In this document: positions 7,750-14,803 of the stretch, piece by piece | Layout: every line of letters begins with the position of its first letter | Numbering within the stretch: the stretch's first letter is position 1 | Assembly: GCA_003233545.1 (NCBI GenBank) | Contig: QILZ01000014.1 | Location: 1-17,597 of the forward strand | From: Spirochaetales bacterium | GTDB taxonomy: Bacteria; Spirochaetota; Spirochaetia; SZUA-6 | Direction: 5' to 3' | DNA length: 17,597 bases | Notes under the pieces: generated by a model | The model's input: only the letters and a program-made list of their open reading frames with translations | Database searches by the model: none | What the model was told of the DNA's origin: nothing | Made by a program: the position numbers and the translations under genes

Positions 7750-8670
7750 CTACCGCTCCAGCAGCCTGGGATTTAAAATTTCCGATAAGCCTTCTCCGAG
7801 CATGGTAAAGCCCAGAGCAAGGGTCATAATCATTAAACCGGGAAATGTTATCATCCACCAGATGCCGGAGGGAAGATATTTTTTACCCATTGCAAGGTCC
7901 ATACCCCAGTCCGGAATGCCGGCGGGAAGTCCCAGCCCGATATATGACAGGGCGGCTTCTGTCATAATTGCATCCGCTATATTCAGGGAAAATATTACAA
8001 CAACCGTTGCTATGACATTGGGAAAGATATATTTTCCCAGTATAACCGAACGTCTGGCACCGATAGCACGGGCAGCTTCTACATACAGTTCTTCTTTGAT
8101 CGTCAATGTCTGTCCCCGTACGAGCCTGAAATAGGTAGGTATATAAACAACGGAAACGGCAAGTGTAATATTTACGACTCCCGGGCCAAGCATCGCTGCA
8201 AATGCAATTGCAAGAATAAGTCCGGGGAAAGAATAAACGGAATCCATAATCAATGAAAATATTCTGTCGAATATCCCGCCTAGGAATCCCGATATTAAAC
8301 CCAGGGGAATTCCGATTATGGAAGAGAGGATTGCAGCAGTAAAAGCAACACCTAAAATCGTTCTCGATCCGTATATCATTCTCGAAAGAATATCCCTGCT
8401 TAAATTATCCGTTCCGAAGGGATGGCCGGGCCCCGGAGCCATAAGCTGTGGTCCTGTATTCTGATCCAGCGGGCTGTACGGTGCTAATGTGCCGGGGAAA
8501 ATGGCCGTATAGCTTATAAAAAGTATGATAACAGCACCGAAAACGAGTATCCACCATTCGGCACCATATTTCTTATTGGCTTTTATTAACCATCCGAATA
8601 TCCTGCCCATCCTTTCGGAAGAAGAATATCCGGAAGCCTCTATGTTTCTTGATTTCTGTGTCAAATTCAT
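7750..8670 (-). CDS. Peptide/nickel-type ABC transporter permease, OppC/DppC-like
   Basis: Inner-membrane channel subunit of 306 residues, partner of the OppB-like permease. After a charged N-terminal stretch there is a first membrane helix (about 42-60), a periplasmic loop with the family motif HPFGTDNLSRDILSR, then five more hydrophobic segments. The ATPase-docking EAA loop reads EAARAIGARRSVILGKYIFPN-like at about 199-218. The start is uncertain. The ATG at 8670 is only one base from AGGAG (8676 to 8672), whereas a TTG two codons further in (8664) is seven bases from it. Either that TTG is used or the ATG is reached by reinitiation from the OppB stop just upstream. The functional protein is the same in both cases. 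Confidence 0.93.
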   Translation of the reverse strand: MNLTQKSRNIEASGYSSSERMGRIFGWLIKANKKYGAEWWILVFGAVIILFISYTAIFPGTLAPYSPLDQNTGPQLMAPGPGHPFGTDNLSRDILSRMIYGSRTILGVAFTAAILSSIIGIPLGLISGFLGGIFDRIFSLIMDSVYSFPGLILAIAFAAMLGPGVVNITLAVSVVYIPTYFRLVRGQTLTIKEELYVEAARAIGARRSVILGKYIFPNVIATVVVIFSLNIADAIMTEAALSYIGLGLPAGIPDWGMDLAMGKKYLPSGIWWMITFPGLMIMTLALGFTMLGEGLSEILNPRLLER

Positions 8671-8674
8671 ACTC

Positions 8675-9691
8675 CTAATATTTTACACGAGGATCTACCA
8701 TCGCATAAAGAATATCCACTATCAGGGACACAATGCTGACAAACAGTGCAAATACTACTATAACCCCCTGTATCGTAGGATAGTCTCGTAGATATATTCT
8801 TTCCATAAGCAGCCTCCCGATTCCCGGCCAGGAAAATGTCATTTCGGTAAGAATAGCACCGGCAAGCAGGAGAGCAAACTGCAGCCCCAGCATTGTCAGT
8901 ACCGGTATAAAGGCATTTTTAAGTGCATGTTTATATACGATTTTTCTCTCGGGAATACCCCTCGCCCTTGCGGAGAGAATATACTCACTTTTTAATACAT
9001 CCAGCATATTTGCCCTTGTTAAACGCACGAAAATCCCGGACAGAACAATTCCAAGTGTAAGCGAAGGCAGAAACAGATGCAACATTACGTCACCGAAAGC
9101 GTAAAGATTACCAGCGAGGAGGGTATCCAGTGTATAAAACCCCGTTCTCTCGAATGTGGACACTAAAATCCTCGCATTGACACGTCCGGCAATCGGAAAC
9201 CAGCCCAGCCATATCCCTAGAATTAGCTGCAACATAAGCCCCATCCAGTAAACGGGGATACAGTAAACTACATTGGCATATATCCTGATGGCAAAATCTC
9301 TGCCTTTCCTCCTTCTGCTTGCCGCATATGCACCGGGGAATATTCCGAATAAAAGTGTAAAAAACATACCAAAAAAAGTCAGTTCTATTGTTGCAGGAAG
9401 TTTCTCCCTTATCGGTACGATTACTTTCTGTTTAAAAATCATGGATTCACCAAGATCAAAGTGAAGAAGTTTATTCATATAATTTATATACTGGATTATA
9501 ATAGGTTTATTTAAACCGAGTTCCTCCTTTTTCTGTTCGATTACTTCCTCGGGTGCATGTGCCCCGAGCATGGCGGAAACAGGGTCTCCCGGCATGATGC
9601 GCAGAATAACAAAAACAAGGGTAAGCAGGATAAATATCATGGGAATAGTAAGAAGTATCCGCGTAATTATATAGCGTAAAAGATTTTTCAT
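8675..9691 (-). CDS. Peptide/nickel-type ABC transporter permease, OppB/DppB-like
   Basis: Inner-membrane channel subunit of 338 residues. It opens with the classic DppB start, MKNLLRYIITRILLTIPMIF, followed by the conserved RIMPGDP near residue 32-38. Further hydrophobic segments lie around 100-125, 135-160, 205-225, 270-290 and 310-330. The EAA-type loop LSARARGIPERKIVYKHALK (about 240-260) should contact the ATPases. Upstream of the ATG there is no purine-rich ribosome binding site; the stretch is occupied by a T-run belonging to a terminator hairpin at 9699-9744. Translation may therefore be weak or rely on other signals. It overlaps the expected position just upstream of the OppC-like gene, with the OppB stop four bases before that gene's ATG. 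Confidence 0.94.
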   Translation of the reverse strand: MKNLLRYIITRILLTIPMIFILLTLVFVILRIMPGDPVSAMLGAHAPEEVIEQKKEELGLNKPIIIQYINYMNKLLHFDLGESMIFKQKVIVPIREKLPATIELTFFGMFFTLLFGIFPGAYAASRRRKGRDFAIRIYANVVYCIPVYWMGLMLQLILGIWLGWFPIAGRVNARILVSTFERTGFYTLDTLLAGNLYAFGDVMLHLFLPSLTLGIVLSGIFVRLTRANMLDVLKSEYILSARARGIPERKIVYKHALKNAFIPVLTMLGLQFALLLAGAILTEMTFSWPGIGRLLMERIYLRDYPTIQGVIVVFALFVSIVSLIVDILYAMVDPRVKY

Positions 9692-9698
9692 AGTAGAT

Positions 9699-9744
9699 AA
9701 AAAAAAAGACGATTACCCGGGTTTATCATAAAAACCCGGGCAAT
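9699..9744 (-). terminator. Intercistronic rho-independent terminator between binding protein and permease genes
   Basis: On the minus-strand transcript ATTGCCCGGGTTT (9744 to 9732) pairs with AAACCCGGGTAAT (9724 to 9712). This makes a 13-base-pair stem with one G-U pair and a seven-base loop. Four bases later comes a run of nine T (9707 to 9699), ending eight bases before the OppB-like ATG. The hairpin begins 12 bases after the binding-protein stop codon. Partial termination here would yield much binding protein and little permease, a known arrangement in binding-protein-dependent importers. Confidence 0.88.
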
Positions 9745-9756
9745 CAAACTCAGCTC

Positions 9757-11316
9757 CTATTTCTTAAAATATAAAGCATTGTAGTTAAAAATAAGCGTGG
9801 GACCTATCTCGACTCCCCCGACATCCTTCCTTGTAAAAACATAGAGATTGCCCTGAAAAATAGGTACAGTCGGAGCTTCGTCTGTCCACATTTTCTGGAT
9901 TTTTTCAAATACTGCCTTTCTTACCGCAGGATCGGTATTTGTCTGCTCCTTTGTAAAAAGGGCATCCCATTTCGGATCGGAGAAGTTAATGCCCATTCCC
10001 TTCGAGCCCGACGTCCCTGCAAATGCTGCCGTATAGTTATCAGGATCGATGTAATCGGGATACCACCCCAACAGATAAACCGCCATCTGTTTGGCCTTCC
10101 ACTGCTGTTTGTATGTTGCCCATTCTGCGGATTTTAAAGTGACTTTCATCATCGATGATTTTTCCAGTTGAGCCTTTAAAACCTCCGCCATATCTACTTC
10201 CGTATCACCGTAGTGAGAAGGGGTATACCAGAGATCGAATGTCAATGGCTTTTCTTTTGAATACCCGGCTTCCTTAAGAAGTTTATCGGCAAGCGCAATA
10301 TTTCCGTCACCAAGAGTATTCTTAAAATCATCGGTATGATAGATCATCCCTTTCGGAACCATTGAGTAGAGAGGTTCGTTCTGATTTAAGAAAACCTTTT
10401 TCATTATTTCCGGCCTGTTTATAAGAGCACCGAAAGCCTGGCGAAGAATCTTATTCTTAAATACGCTCTCCGAAGTTTCAAAACATACGTACCTGATGTA
10501 TGGGCCGCTTAACTTATACGTTGTAAATTTTGAATTCTTCGAAAGATCTGCAATATCGGACGGATTTAATGTCTTATACGCAAGATCGATTTCGCCCTTT
10601 TCAAGTGCAAGCCTCATCGTTGTTGCATCTGCAAAGTATCGAATAACAATCCTGTCGATTTTCGGTTTTTCACCGTAATAATCGGGATTTGCTTCGAGCA
10701 CCACTTCCTCATCCCTCTTAAAGGATACAACTTTGTAAGGACCTAGCCCTACCAATGCCCCGCCTTTCAACTCCGACGGATTCCGTACAATCTTATCTTT
10801 CGGATAAACATTGGGATTCTCGGGAAAGTAGGGAACCGTTGCAGCAAGAGCCGGAAAATATGCGATCGGACCTTTAAGATTAAATCTTACTGTATAATCA
10901 TCGACAACATCCACTGATTTTACAAAATCAGTTACCAACCATGAGGGATCGCCTTTAAGTGCTATAACCCGGTCTATTGTCCATTTTACCGCCTGTGCAT
11001 TAAAGGGGGTGCCGTCCGTAAATTTTACACCCTTTCTCAGCTTAAAGGTAAACTGATCTCCCTTTGCATTGGCTGAATAGCTCTCTGCAAGACCGGGAAC
11101 TATATTGGTCTTCCCCGGGGGATAGCTTAATAACCCCTGATAGATATTCTGAAAGATTTCCCAGGTATGGAAATCATAGGCACTGGCAGGGTCCATGTCC
11201 GTTACTTTTTCGGTTGTACCATACACCAGTGTTTTAACTCCTTCCTTGGTACCGGTCGCAAAAACAAAACCGGTAACAAGAAAAAGCGCCAGGATAACCG
11301 TGAAGAAATATTTCAT
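9757..11316 (-). CDS. Family 5 extracellular solute-binding protein of peptide/nickel ABC importer
   Basis: The periplasmic receptor that captures substrate, probably peptides, and delivers it to the permeases. The protein has 519 residues. The N-terminus MKYFFTVILALFLVTGFVFA is a signal peptide with likely cleavage after Ala20, giving a mature start TGTKEG. There is no lipobox cysteine, so it should be soluble rather than a lipoprotein. Family features are the early DMDPASAYDFHTWEIFQNIYQ-like region (about 39-59), YPPGKTNIVPGLAESY, FTFKLRKGVKFTDGTPF and, near residue 418, LLGWYPDYIDPDNY. A very strong AGGAGG ribosome binding site precedes the ATG. It is the first gene of the importer operon, with its own promoter in the 81-base gap after the PLP-enzyme gene. 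Peptide versus nickel, heme or sugar substrate cannot be settled by eye. Confidence 0.93.
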   Translation of the reverse strand: MKYFFTVILALFLVTGFVFATGTKEGVKTLVYGTTEKVTDMDPASAYDFHTWEIFQNIYQGLLSYPPGKTNIVPGLAESYSANAKGDQFTFKLRKGVKFTDGTPFNAQAVKWTIDRVIALKGDPSWLVTDFVKSVDVVDDYTVRFNLKGPIAYFPALAATVPYFPENPNVYPKDKIVRNPSELKGGALVGLGPYKVVSFKRDEEVVLEANPDYYGEKPKIDRIVIRYFADATTMRLALEKGEIDLAYKTLNPSDIADLSKNSKFTTYKLSGPYIRYVCFETSESVFKNKILRQAFGALINRPEIMKKVFLNQNEPLYSMVPKGMIYHTDDFKNTLGDGNIALADKLLKEAGYSKEKPLTFDLWYTPSHYGDTEVDMAEVLKAQLEKSSMMKVTLKSAEWATYKQQWKAKQMAVYLLGWYPDYIDPDNYTAAFAGTSGSKGMGINFSDPKWDALFTKEQTNTDPAVRKAVFEKIQKMWTDEAPTVPIFQGNLYVFTRKDVGGVEIGPTLIFNYNALYFKK

Positions 11317-11347
11317 TTCTTCCTCCTCCTTTACTTATTGGTTTTTA

Positions 11348-11370
11348 ACATTTCACATTACCGGAAATGT
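11348..11370. promoter_or_regulatory. Inverted repeat at the -10 of the importer promoter, candidate operator
   Basis: ACATTTC (11348-11354) and GAAATGT (11364-11370) form a perfect seven-base inverted repeat with nine bases between. It brackets the -10 hexamer of the minus-strand importer promoter, a position typical of repressor operators. The cognate regulator is unknown and no regulator gene is present in the window. Confidence 0.3.
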
Positions 11371-11383
11371 ATGACTATGTCAA
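11355..11383 (-). promoter_or_regulatory. Probable sigma-70-type promoter of the ABC importer operon
   Basis: A perfect -35 TTGACA (11383 to 11378), a 17-base spacer and TAATGT (11360 to 11355) lie on the minus strand between the PLP-enzyme stop and the binding-protein start. The predicted start near 11348 leaves a leader of about 30 bases ending in the strong ribosome binding site at 11321-11332. The -10 matches only 3 of 6 positions. Confidence 0.6.
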
Positions 11384-11397
11384 TATATTTAATAATT

Positions 11398-12861
11398 TTA
11401 AATATTGTTCAGCAGCCCCGTACGTCTGTTAAACTCCTCTATGTATTCGTCCCACTCCGAGACCTGCGAATATGTTTCCTCCCAGAATTCCGGTTTCCAG
11501 AGCTCGTTAAGCTCCTCTATCGTTCTGCCCTGCTGTTCTATCCAGGTAAAGTACTTAAAGTTATGGATGGATTTTTTATCATAGTAGTTAAGTTCCTTCA
11601 TGTAGTCTGTCTTTACATCCAGTAAATCCTTCCTGTAATCTATCTCTGCAAGCTGTTCGGAATAATTTCCGTACTTCTCTTTCTGTTCGACAATTCTCGA
11701 ACGGTAGAGATCCGCAGAATCGGTTAGTACGGTAAAAACCACATCATTCTCATCATATTCGAAATACTTGGAAACCTTGATCGATGCAAGAAGATTCGCA
11801 ATACCGGATATTCCGAGAAGTTCGAGACTATCTACGAATTCGCTGTTAAAACCTTCATTTCCAAGATAGCCCTTTCCCTTTTCTTCATTGAAAAACCGTA
11901 AAAGGTTCATACACTGCTGATCATGGATATCGACAACCATATCGGTATTTCTCGTATTATGAATCCATGGTATATGTTTATCCCCTATACCTTCTATCTG
12001 ATGAGCACCGAAACCATTAAACAGAATCGTCGGACATTCAAGACTTTCCGATGCCACAACCTTTACAGCCGGGCTGATTCTCTTAAGATAGTCACCGGCA
12101 GCTATGGTCCCCGCAGAACCGGTAGCGGATACGAATGCCGACAGTCTGCTTCCATCCTTTTTAACTCTTTCGAAAACCTCCTCTATGGCGCTTCCCGTGT
12201 TATGATAATGCCATATCGAATTGCCGAATTCCTCGAACTGGTTAAAGATCACATGGTCCGGCCTCGTCTTTTTTATTTCCCAGCATTTGTCATAGATTTC
12301 TTTTACATTCGACTCGGAACCCGGGGTTGCAATAACCTCCGCCCCTATGGATTTAAGCCATTCGAACCTCTCCCTGCTCATCTCTTTTGGTAGTATTGCC
12401 ACTGCAGTGCATGCTAAAAGCGCACAATCGAATGCACCGCCCCTGCAGTAATTCCCGGTGGAAGGCCATACGGCCTTCTGAGTTGTGGGATCGAAACCAC
12501 CGGATACAAGTCTCGGAACAAGGCATCCGAAAGCAGCCCCGACCTTATGCGCACCCGTAGGAAAGTATTTGCCGACCAGTCCGATTATTCTGTTTTTTAC
12601 ACCGGTAAACCCGGCCGGAAATTCGATATAATTTACATCTCCGAAAAGGCCCGTTTTTATATTGTTTTTCCAGGTAATCCTGAATAGATTTAACGGATTA
12701 ACATCCCGGATATTTATACTTTTAAGTTTCTCTTTAATTGTTTCGGGAATAAACCCGGGATTCTTCTGCTGCTTAAAAGTGGGTATAATGATATTTCTCT
12801 CCTTTGCCCGCTTTACCGCTTTTTCCAGAACTTCCTCATTTACATGTTCTATTATCCGCAC
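11398..12861 (-). CDS. Fold-type II PLP-dependent enzyme, TrpB/cysteine-synthase-like, substrate unknown
   Basis: A 487-residue PLP enzyme of the tryptophan synthase beta superfamily. Probable Schiff-base Lys106 sits in YFPTGAHKVGAAFG, resembling the GAHK context of tryptophan synthase beta chains. STGNYCRGGAFDCAL (134-148) is the substrate loop region and TGSAGTIAAGDY (248-258) the phosphate-binding glycine loop. These proteins catalyse beta-elimination, beta-replacement or deamination of amino acids. It is longer than cysteine synthase (about 310) and has an extra acidic, Tyr-rich C-terminal region from about 395. The start is GTG, seven to eight bases after a strong AGGAGG that lies inside alr; the two genes overlap by 26 bases. 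Its coupling to alanine racemase suggests an amino-acid substrate. I do not recognise a specific named enzyme, and diaminopropionate lyase or threonine synthase seem poor fits. Confidence 0.82.
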   Translation of the reverse strand: MRIIEHVNEEVLEKAVKRAKERNIIIPTFKQQKNPGFIPETIKEKLKSINIRDVNPLNLFRITWKNNIKTGLFGDVNYIEFPAGFTGVKNRIIGLVGKYFPTGAHKVGAAFGCLVPRLVSGGFDPTTQKAVWPSTGNYCRGGAFDCALLACTAVAILPKEMSRERFEWLKSIGAEVIATPGSESNVKEIYDKCWEIKKTRPDHVIFNQFEEFGNSIWHYHNTGSAIEEVFERVKKDGSRLSAFVSATGSAGTIAAGDYLKRISPAVKVVASESLECPTILFNGFGAHQIEGIGDKHIPWIHNTRNTDMVVDIHDQQCMNLLRFFNEEKGKGYLGNEGFNSEFVDSLELLGISGIANLLASIKVSKYFEYDENDVVFTVLTDSADLYRSRIVEQKEKYGNYSEQLAEIDYRKDLLDVKTDYMKELNYYDKKSIHNFKYFTWIEQQGRTIEELNELWKPEFWEETYSQVSEWDEYIEEFNRRTGLLNNI

Positions 12862-14032
12862 AACCGCAACCTCCTGGTATAGATAATTTTAATTTATTCA
12901 TACTGATATATACTCTGGGCACACGGCGGCTTACCCATAATGTTACCTCGTAAGGTATGGTTCCGGTCATCTTTGCTATTTCGGCAGCATCCGGAGCATT
13001 TGCTCCGCTTTTATTTCCCCCGGCACCGAAAAGGGTAACATCATCGTAGAGTTTTACATTGCTCCCTGTTCCCAGGTCCACCATACATTGATCCATACAT
13101 ATCCTGCCTGCAACAGGATACAACTTATTCCTTATCAGCACTTTTCCCCGGTTGGACAGCAGCCTGTTATAGCCGTCACCATAACCTACGGGAAGCGTTG
13201 CTATTACCGTTTCATCTTTTGTCCTGTATGTCATTCCATACGATACGGGAGTACCCGCCCTGACCTTCTTTATAAAAATAACCTTTGTTTTAAAATTCAT
13301 AACCGGTTTAACAGGCAGCTTCTCCGCCGTATCCCGGATTAACCCGGAAGGATAATACCCGTAGCATAACAACCCCGGCCTTACCATGTCCATAAACGAT
13401 TCGGGGATGGAAAGCAGGGCATCTGAATTTGCAGCATGGATGATACCTGCTGCAATTCCGTTTTCCCGTGTTTTATTTACCCAGTATTTGAATATTCTTA
13501 TCTGTTCTTTAGTAAAATCCGCATCGGTACTGTTAGAAGCAGGGAAGTGTGTGCATATGCCCCCGAGTTTCAGATTTTTATTTTCACTTATTCTTGCAGC
13601 AAGGACCGGCGTGTTCTCCGGGGCGCATCCGATCCTGCCCATTCCCGTATCCACCTTTAAATGAACAACGGCGACAGTGTTTTGTTTTTCAGCTTCGGCT
13701 GCAAAAAGATCGATCAGTTTCTCATCACCCACGAAAGTCCCGATCCTCATTTTCAGGATCATGGGTATTTCTCCGGGCATCGGAAAACCGTAAAGCAGAA
13801 TGGAACCTTTTATGCCGGCCAGGCGCAGTTCCGCACCTTCTCCCGCCGTTGCTATGCCGAAAGTATTAACTCCGGAAGCCTCTGCGGTTTTTGCAACGGC
13901 AACGGCGCCATGACCGTATGCATTCGCCTTTACACTTAAGCATATAGACACCCCGGAGCCTATATGCTTTCGAACCGCATATAAATTATTCCTAAGAATG
14001 TTAAGATCGATGACAGCCCTGGTAGCCCGCAT
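12836..14032 (-). CDS. alr: Alanine racemase
   Basis: This PLP enzyme interconverts L- and D-alanine, supplying D-alanine for peptidoglycan. The fold-type III barrel holds Lys35 (SVKANAYGHG), which binds PLP, and Arg133 (GRIG). The second catalytic base, Tyr265 (VSYGMTY), is in the C-terminal half. MCMDQ-like ICMDQCMVDLG (311-321) and the ending WVSRRVPRVY (366-375) are family hallmarks. Past that normal end there is a 23-residue tail, rich in Cys and Gly, whose codons also carry the ribosome binding site and start of the next gene. The ATG at 14032 follows an AGGGA at 14041-14045. The gene lies 69 bases after leuD with no terminator between. A dedicated broad-specificity amino acid racemase is possible, but the sequence fits Alr well. 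Confidence 0.95.
   Translation of the reverse strand: MRATRAVIDLNILRNNLYAVRKHIGSGVSICLSVKANAYGHGAVAVAKTAEASGVNTFGIATAGEGAELRLAGIKGSILLYGFPMPGEIPMILKMRIGTFVGDEKLIDLFAAEAEKQNTVAVVHLKVDTGMGRIGCAPENTPVLAARISENKNLKLGGICTHFPASNSTDADFTKEQIRIFKYWVNKTRENGIAAGIIHAANSDALLSIPESFMDMVRPGLLCYGYYPSGLIRDTAEKLPVKPVMNFKTKVIFIKKVRAGTPVSYGMTYRTKDETVIATLPVGYGDGYNRLLSNRGKVLIRNKLYPVAGRICMDQCMVDLGTGSNVKLYDDVTLFGAGGNKSGANAPDAAEIAKMTGTIPYEVTLWVSRRVPRVYISMNKLKLSIPGGCGCADNRTCK
12869..12875 (-). promoter_or_regulatory. Ribosome binding site of the PLP-enzyme gene, inside alr
   Basis: AGGAGGT on the minus strand lies within the last codons of alr and is followed after about seven bases by the GTG start at 12861. It fixes the choice of GTG over later codons. 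It means alr ribosomes pass through this initiation region before stopping at 12836. Confidence 0.75.
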
Positions 14033-14101
14033 TTATTTCGTCCCTGCTTTTATACATTCGCATTTATGCTGATTTAACCGAATTTGACCGGACAACCCTC
14101 C

Positions 14102-14740
14102 CTACGTTAAAAAATGATTTAAATACGGAAGAGATCTCGCTTTACTTTCTATTTCCTTTTTGCCTGATAGAAGTGCCGAGGTAGTATCCCATGTGCCGTT
14201 TAGAAAAACTTCCCTTGCGGAATCGGTTACTCCAATTTTGAAAATCTTACTGTTTTTTCCTCCGGGCAGGTCTGTTTCCACTATTTTTTTATCCAGGTTG
14301 ACAGTTAATACCGTTTCCGGTTCTTTTTCGATAATATCCATCAGTTCGGAGACGGCTCCGGTTTCCATTGTTACAGCAGGTATCCCGAGCACAGTGCAGT
14401 TTCCGAGGAAAATCTCCGCAAATGATTCACCGATAATTGCCCTTATTCCTGAACGCATAAGCGACTGTGGTGCATGTTCACGCGACGAACCGCATCCGAA
14501 ATTTTTATTTACGATGAGTATTCCCGCGCCATGATACCTTTCGTCATTAAAGGGATGATCCTTTTTATTTCCCTTTTCATCGTATCTTTCATCATAAAAT
14601 GCAAATTTACCGAGTTCATCGAATGTAACACATTTAAGATAACGTGCAGGTATTATCCTGTCCGTATCGATATCGTCACCGGGAAGAGGCATTCCCCTCC
14701 CCTTTATTACTTTTCTTATACTCTTTTCAGCAACTAACAT
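14102..14740 (-). CDS. leuD: 3-isopropylmalate dehydratase small subunit (LeuD)
   Basis: LeuD is the swivelling small subunit of isopropylmalate isomerase, which converts 2-isopropylmalate to 3-isopropylmalate in leucine synthesis, in complex with LeuC. Diagnostic stretches are GDDIDTDRIIPARYLK near the N-terminus and NKNFGCGSSREHAPQSLMRS in the middle, with GESFAEIFLGNC following; these shape the substrate pocket. I chose the ATG at 14740 (212 residues) because GGAGG at 14749-14753 is eight bases upstream. A GTG 15 bases earlier (14755) is in frame but falls in that ribosome binding site. The sequence looks closest to the LeuD type of cyanobacteria and similar groups rather than the enterobacterial type. 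It follows leuC by 63 bases and precedes alr by 69. No leuA or leuB is in the window. Confidence 0.95.
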   Translation of the reverse strand: MLVAEKSIRKVIKGRGMPLPGDDIDTDRIIPARYLKCVTFDELGKFAFYDERYDEKGNKKDHPFNDERYHGAGILIVNKNFGCGSSREHAPQSLMRSGIRAIIGESFAEIFLGNCTVLGIPAVTMETGAVSELMDIIEKEPETVLTVNLDKKIVETDLPGGKNSKIFKIGVTDSAREVFLNGTWDTTSALLSGKKEIESKARSLPYLNHFLT

Positions 14741-14803
14741 GATTTCTTCCTCCACCTGCCATTCTGTGTATAATTACCGTCTCCTCCGGAACCCGGCACA
14801 GCA

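Noticed and set aside
11923..12393. 156-codon open frame on the plus strand inside the PLP-enzyme gene
   Set aside because: It is antisense to a conserved enzyme core and lacks a ribosome binding site or domain.
14049..14077. TTAAAT, 17 bases, TATAAA as an internal alr promoter
   Set aside because: The predicted start would fall in the alr ribosome binding site and the -35 matches only 3 of 6, so alr is more likely read from upstream.
14727..14762. Eleven-codon open frame (MAGGGRNHVSC) just before and overlapping leuD, considered as a leader peptide
   Set aside because: It contains no leucine codons, has no well-spaced ribosome binding site and no hairpin follows it.
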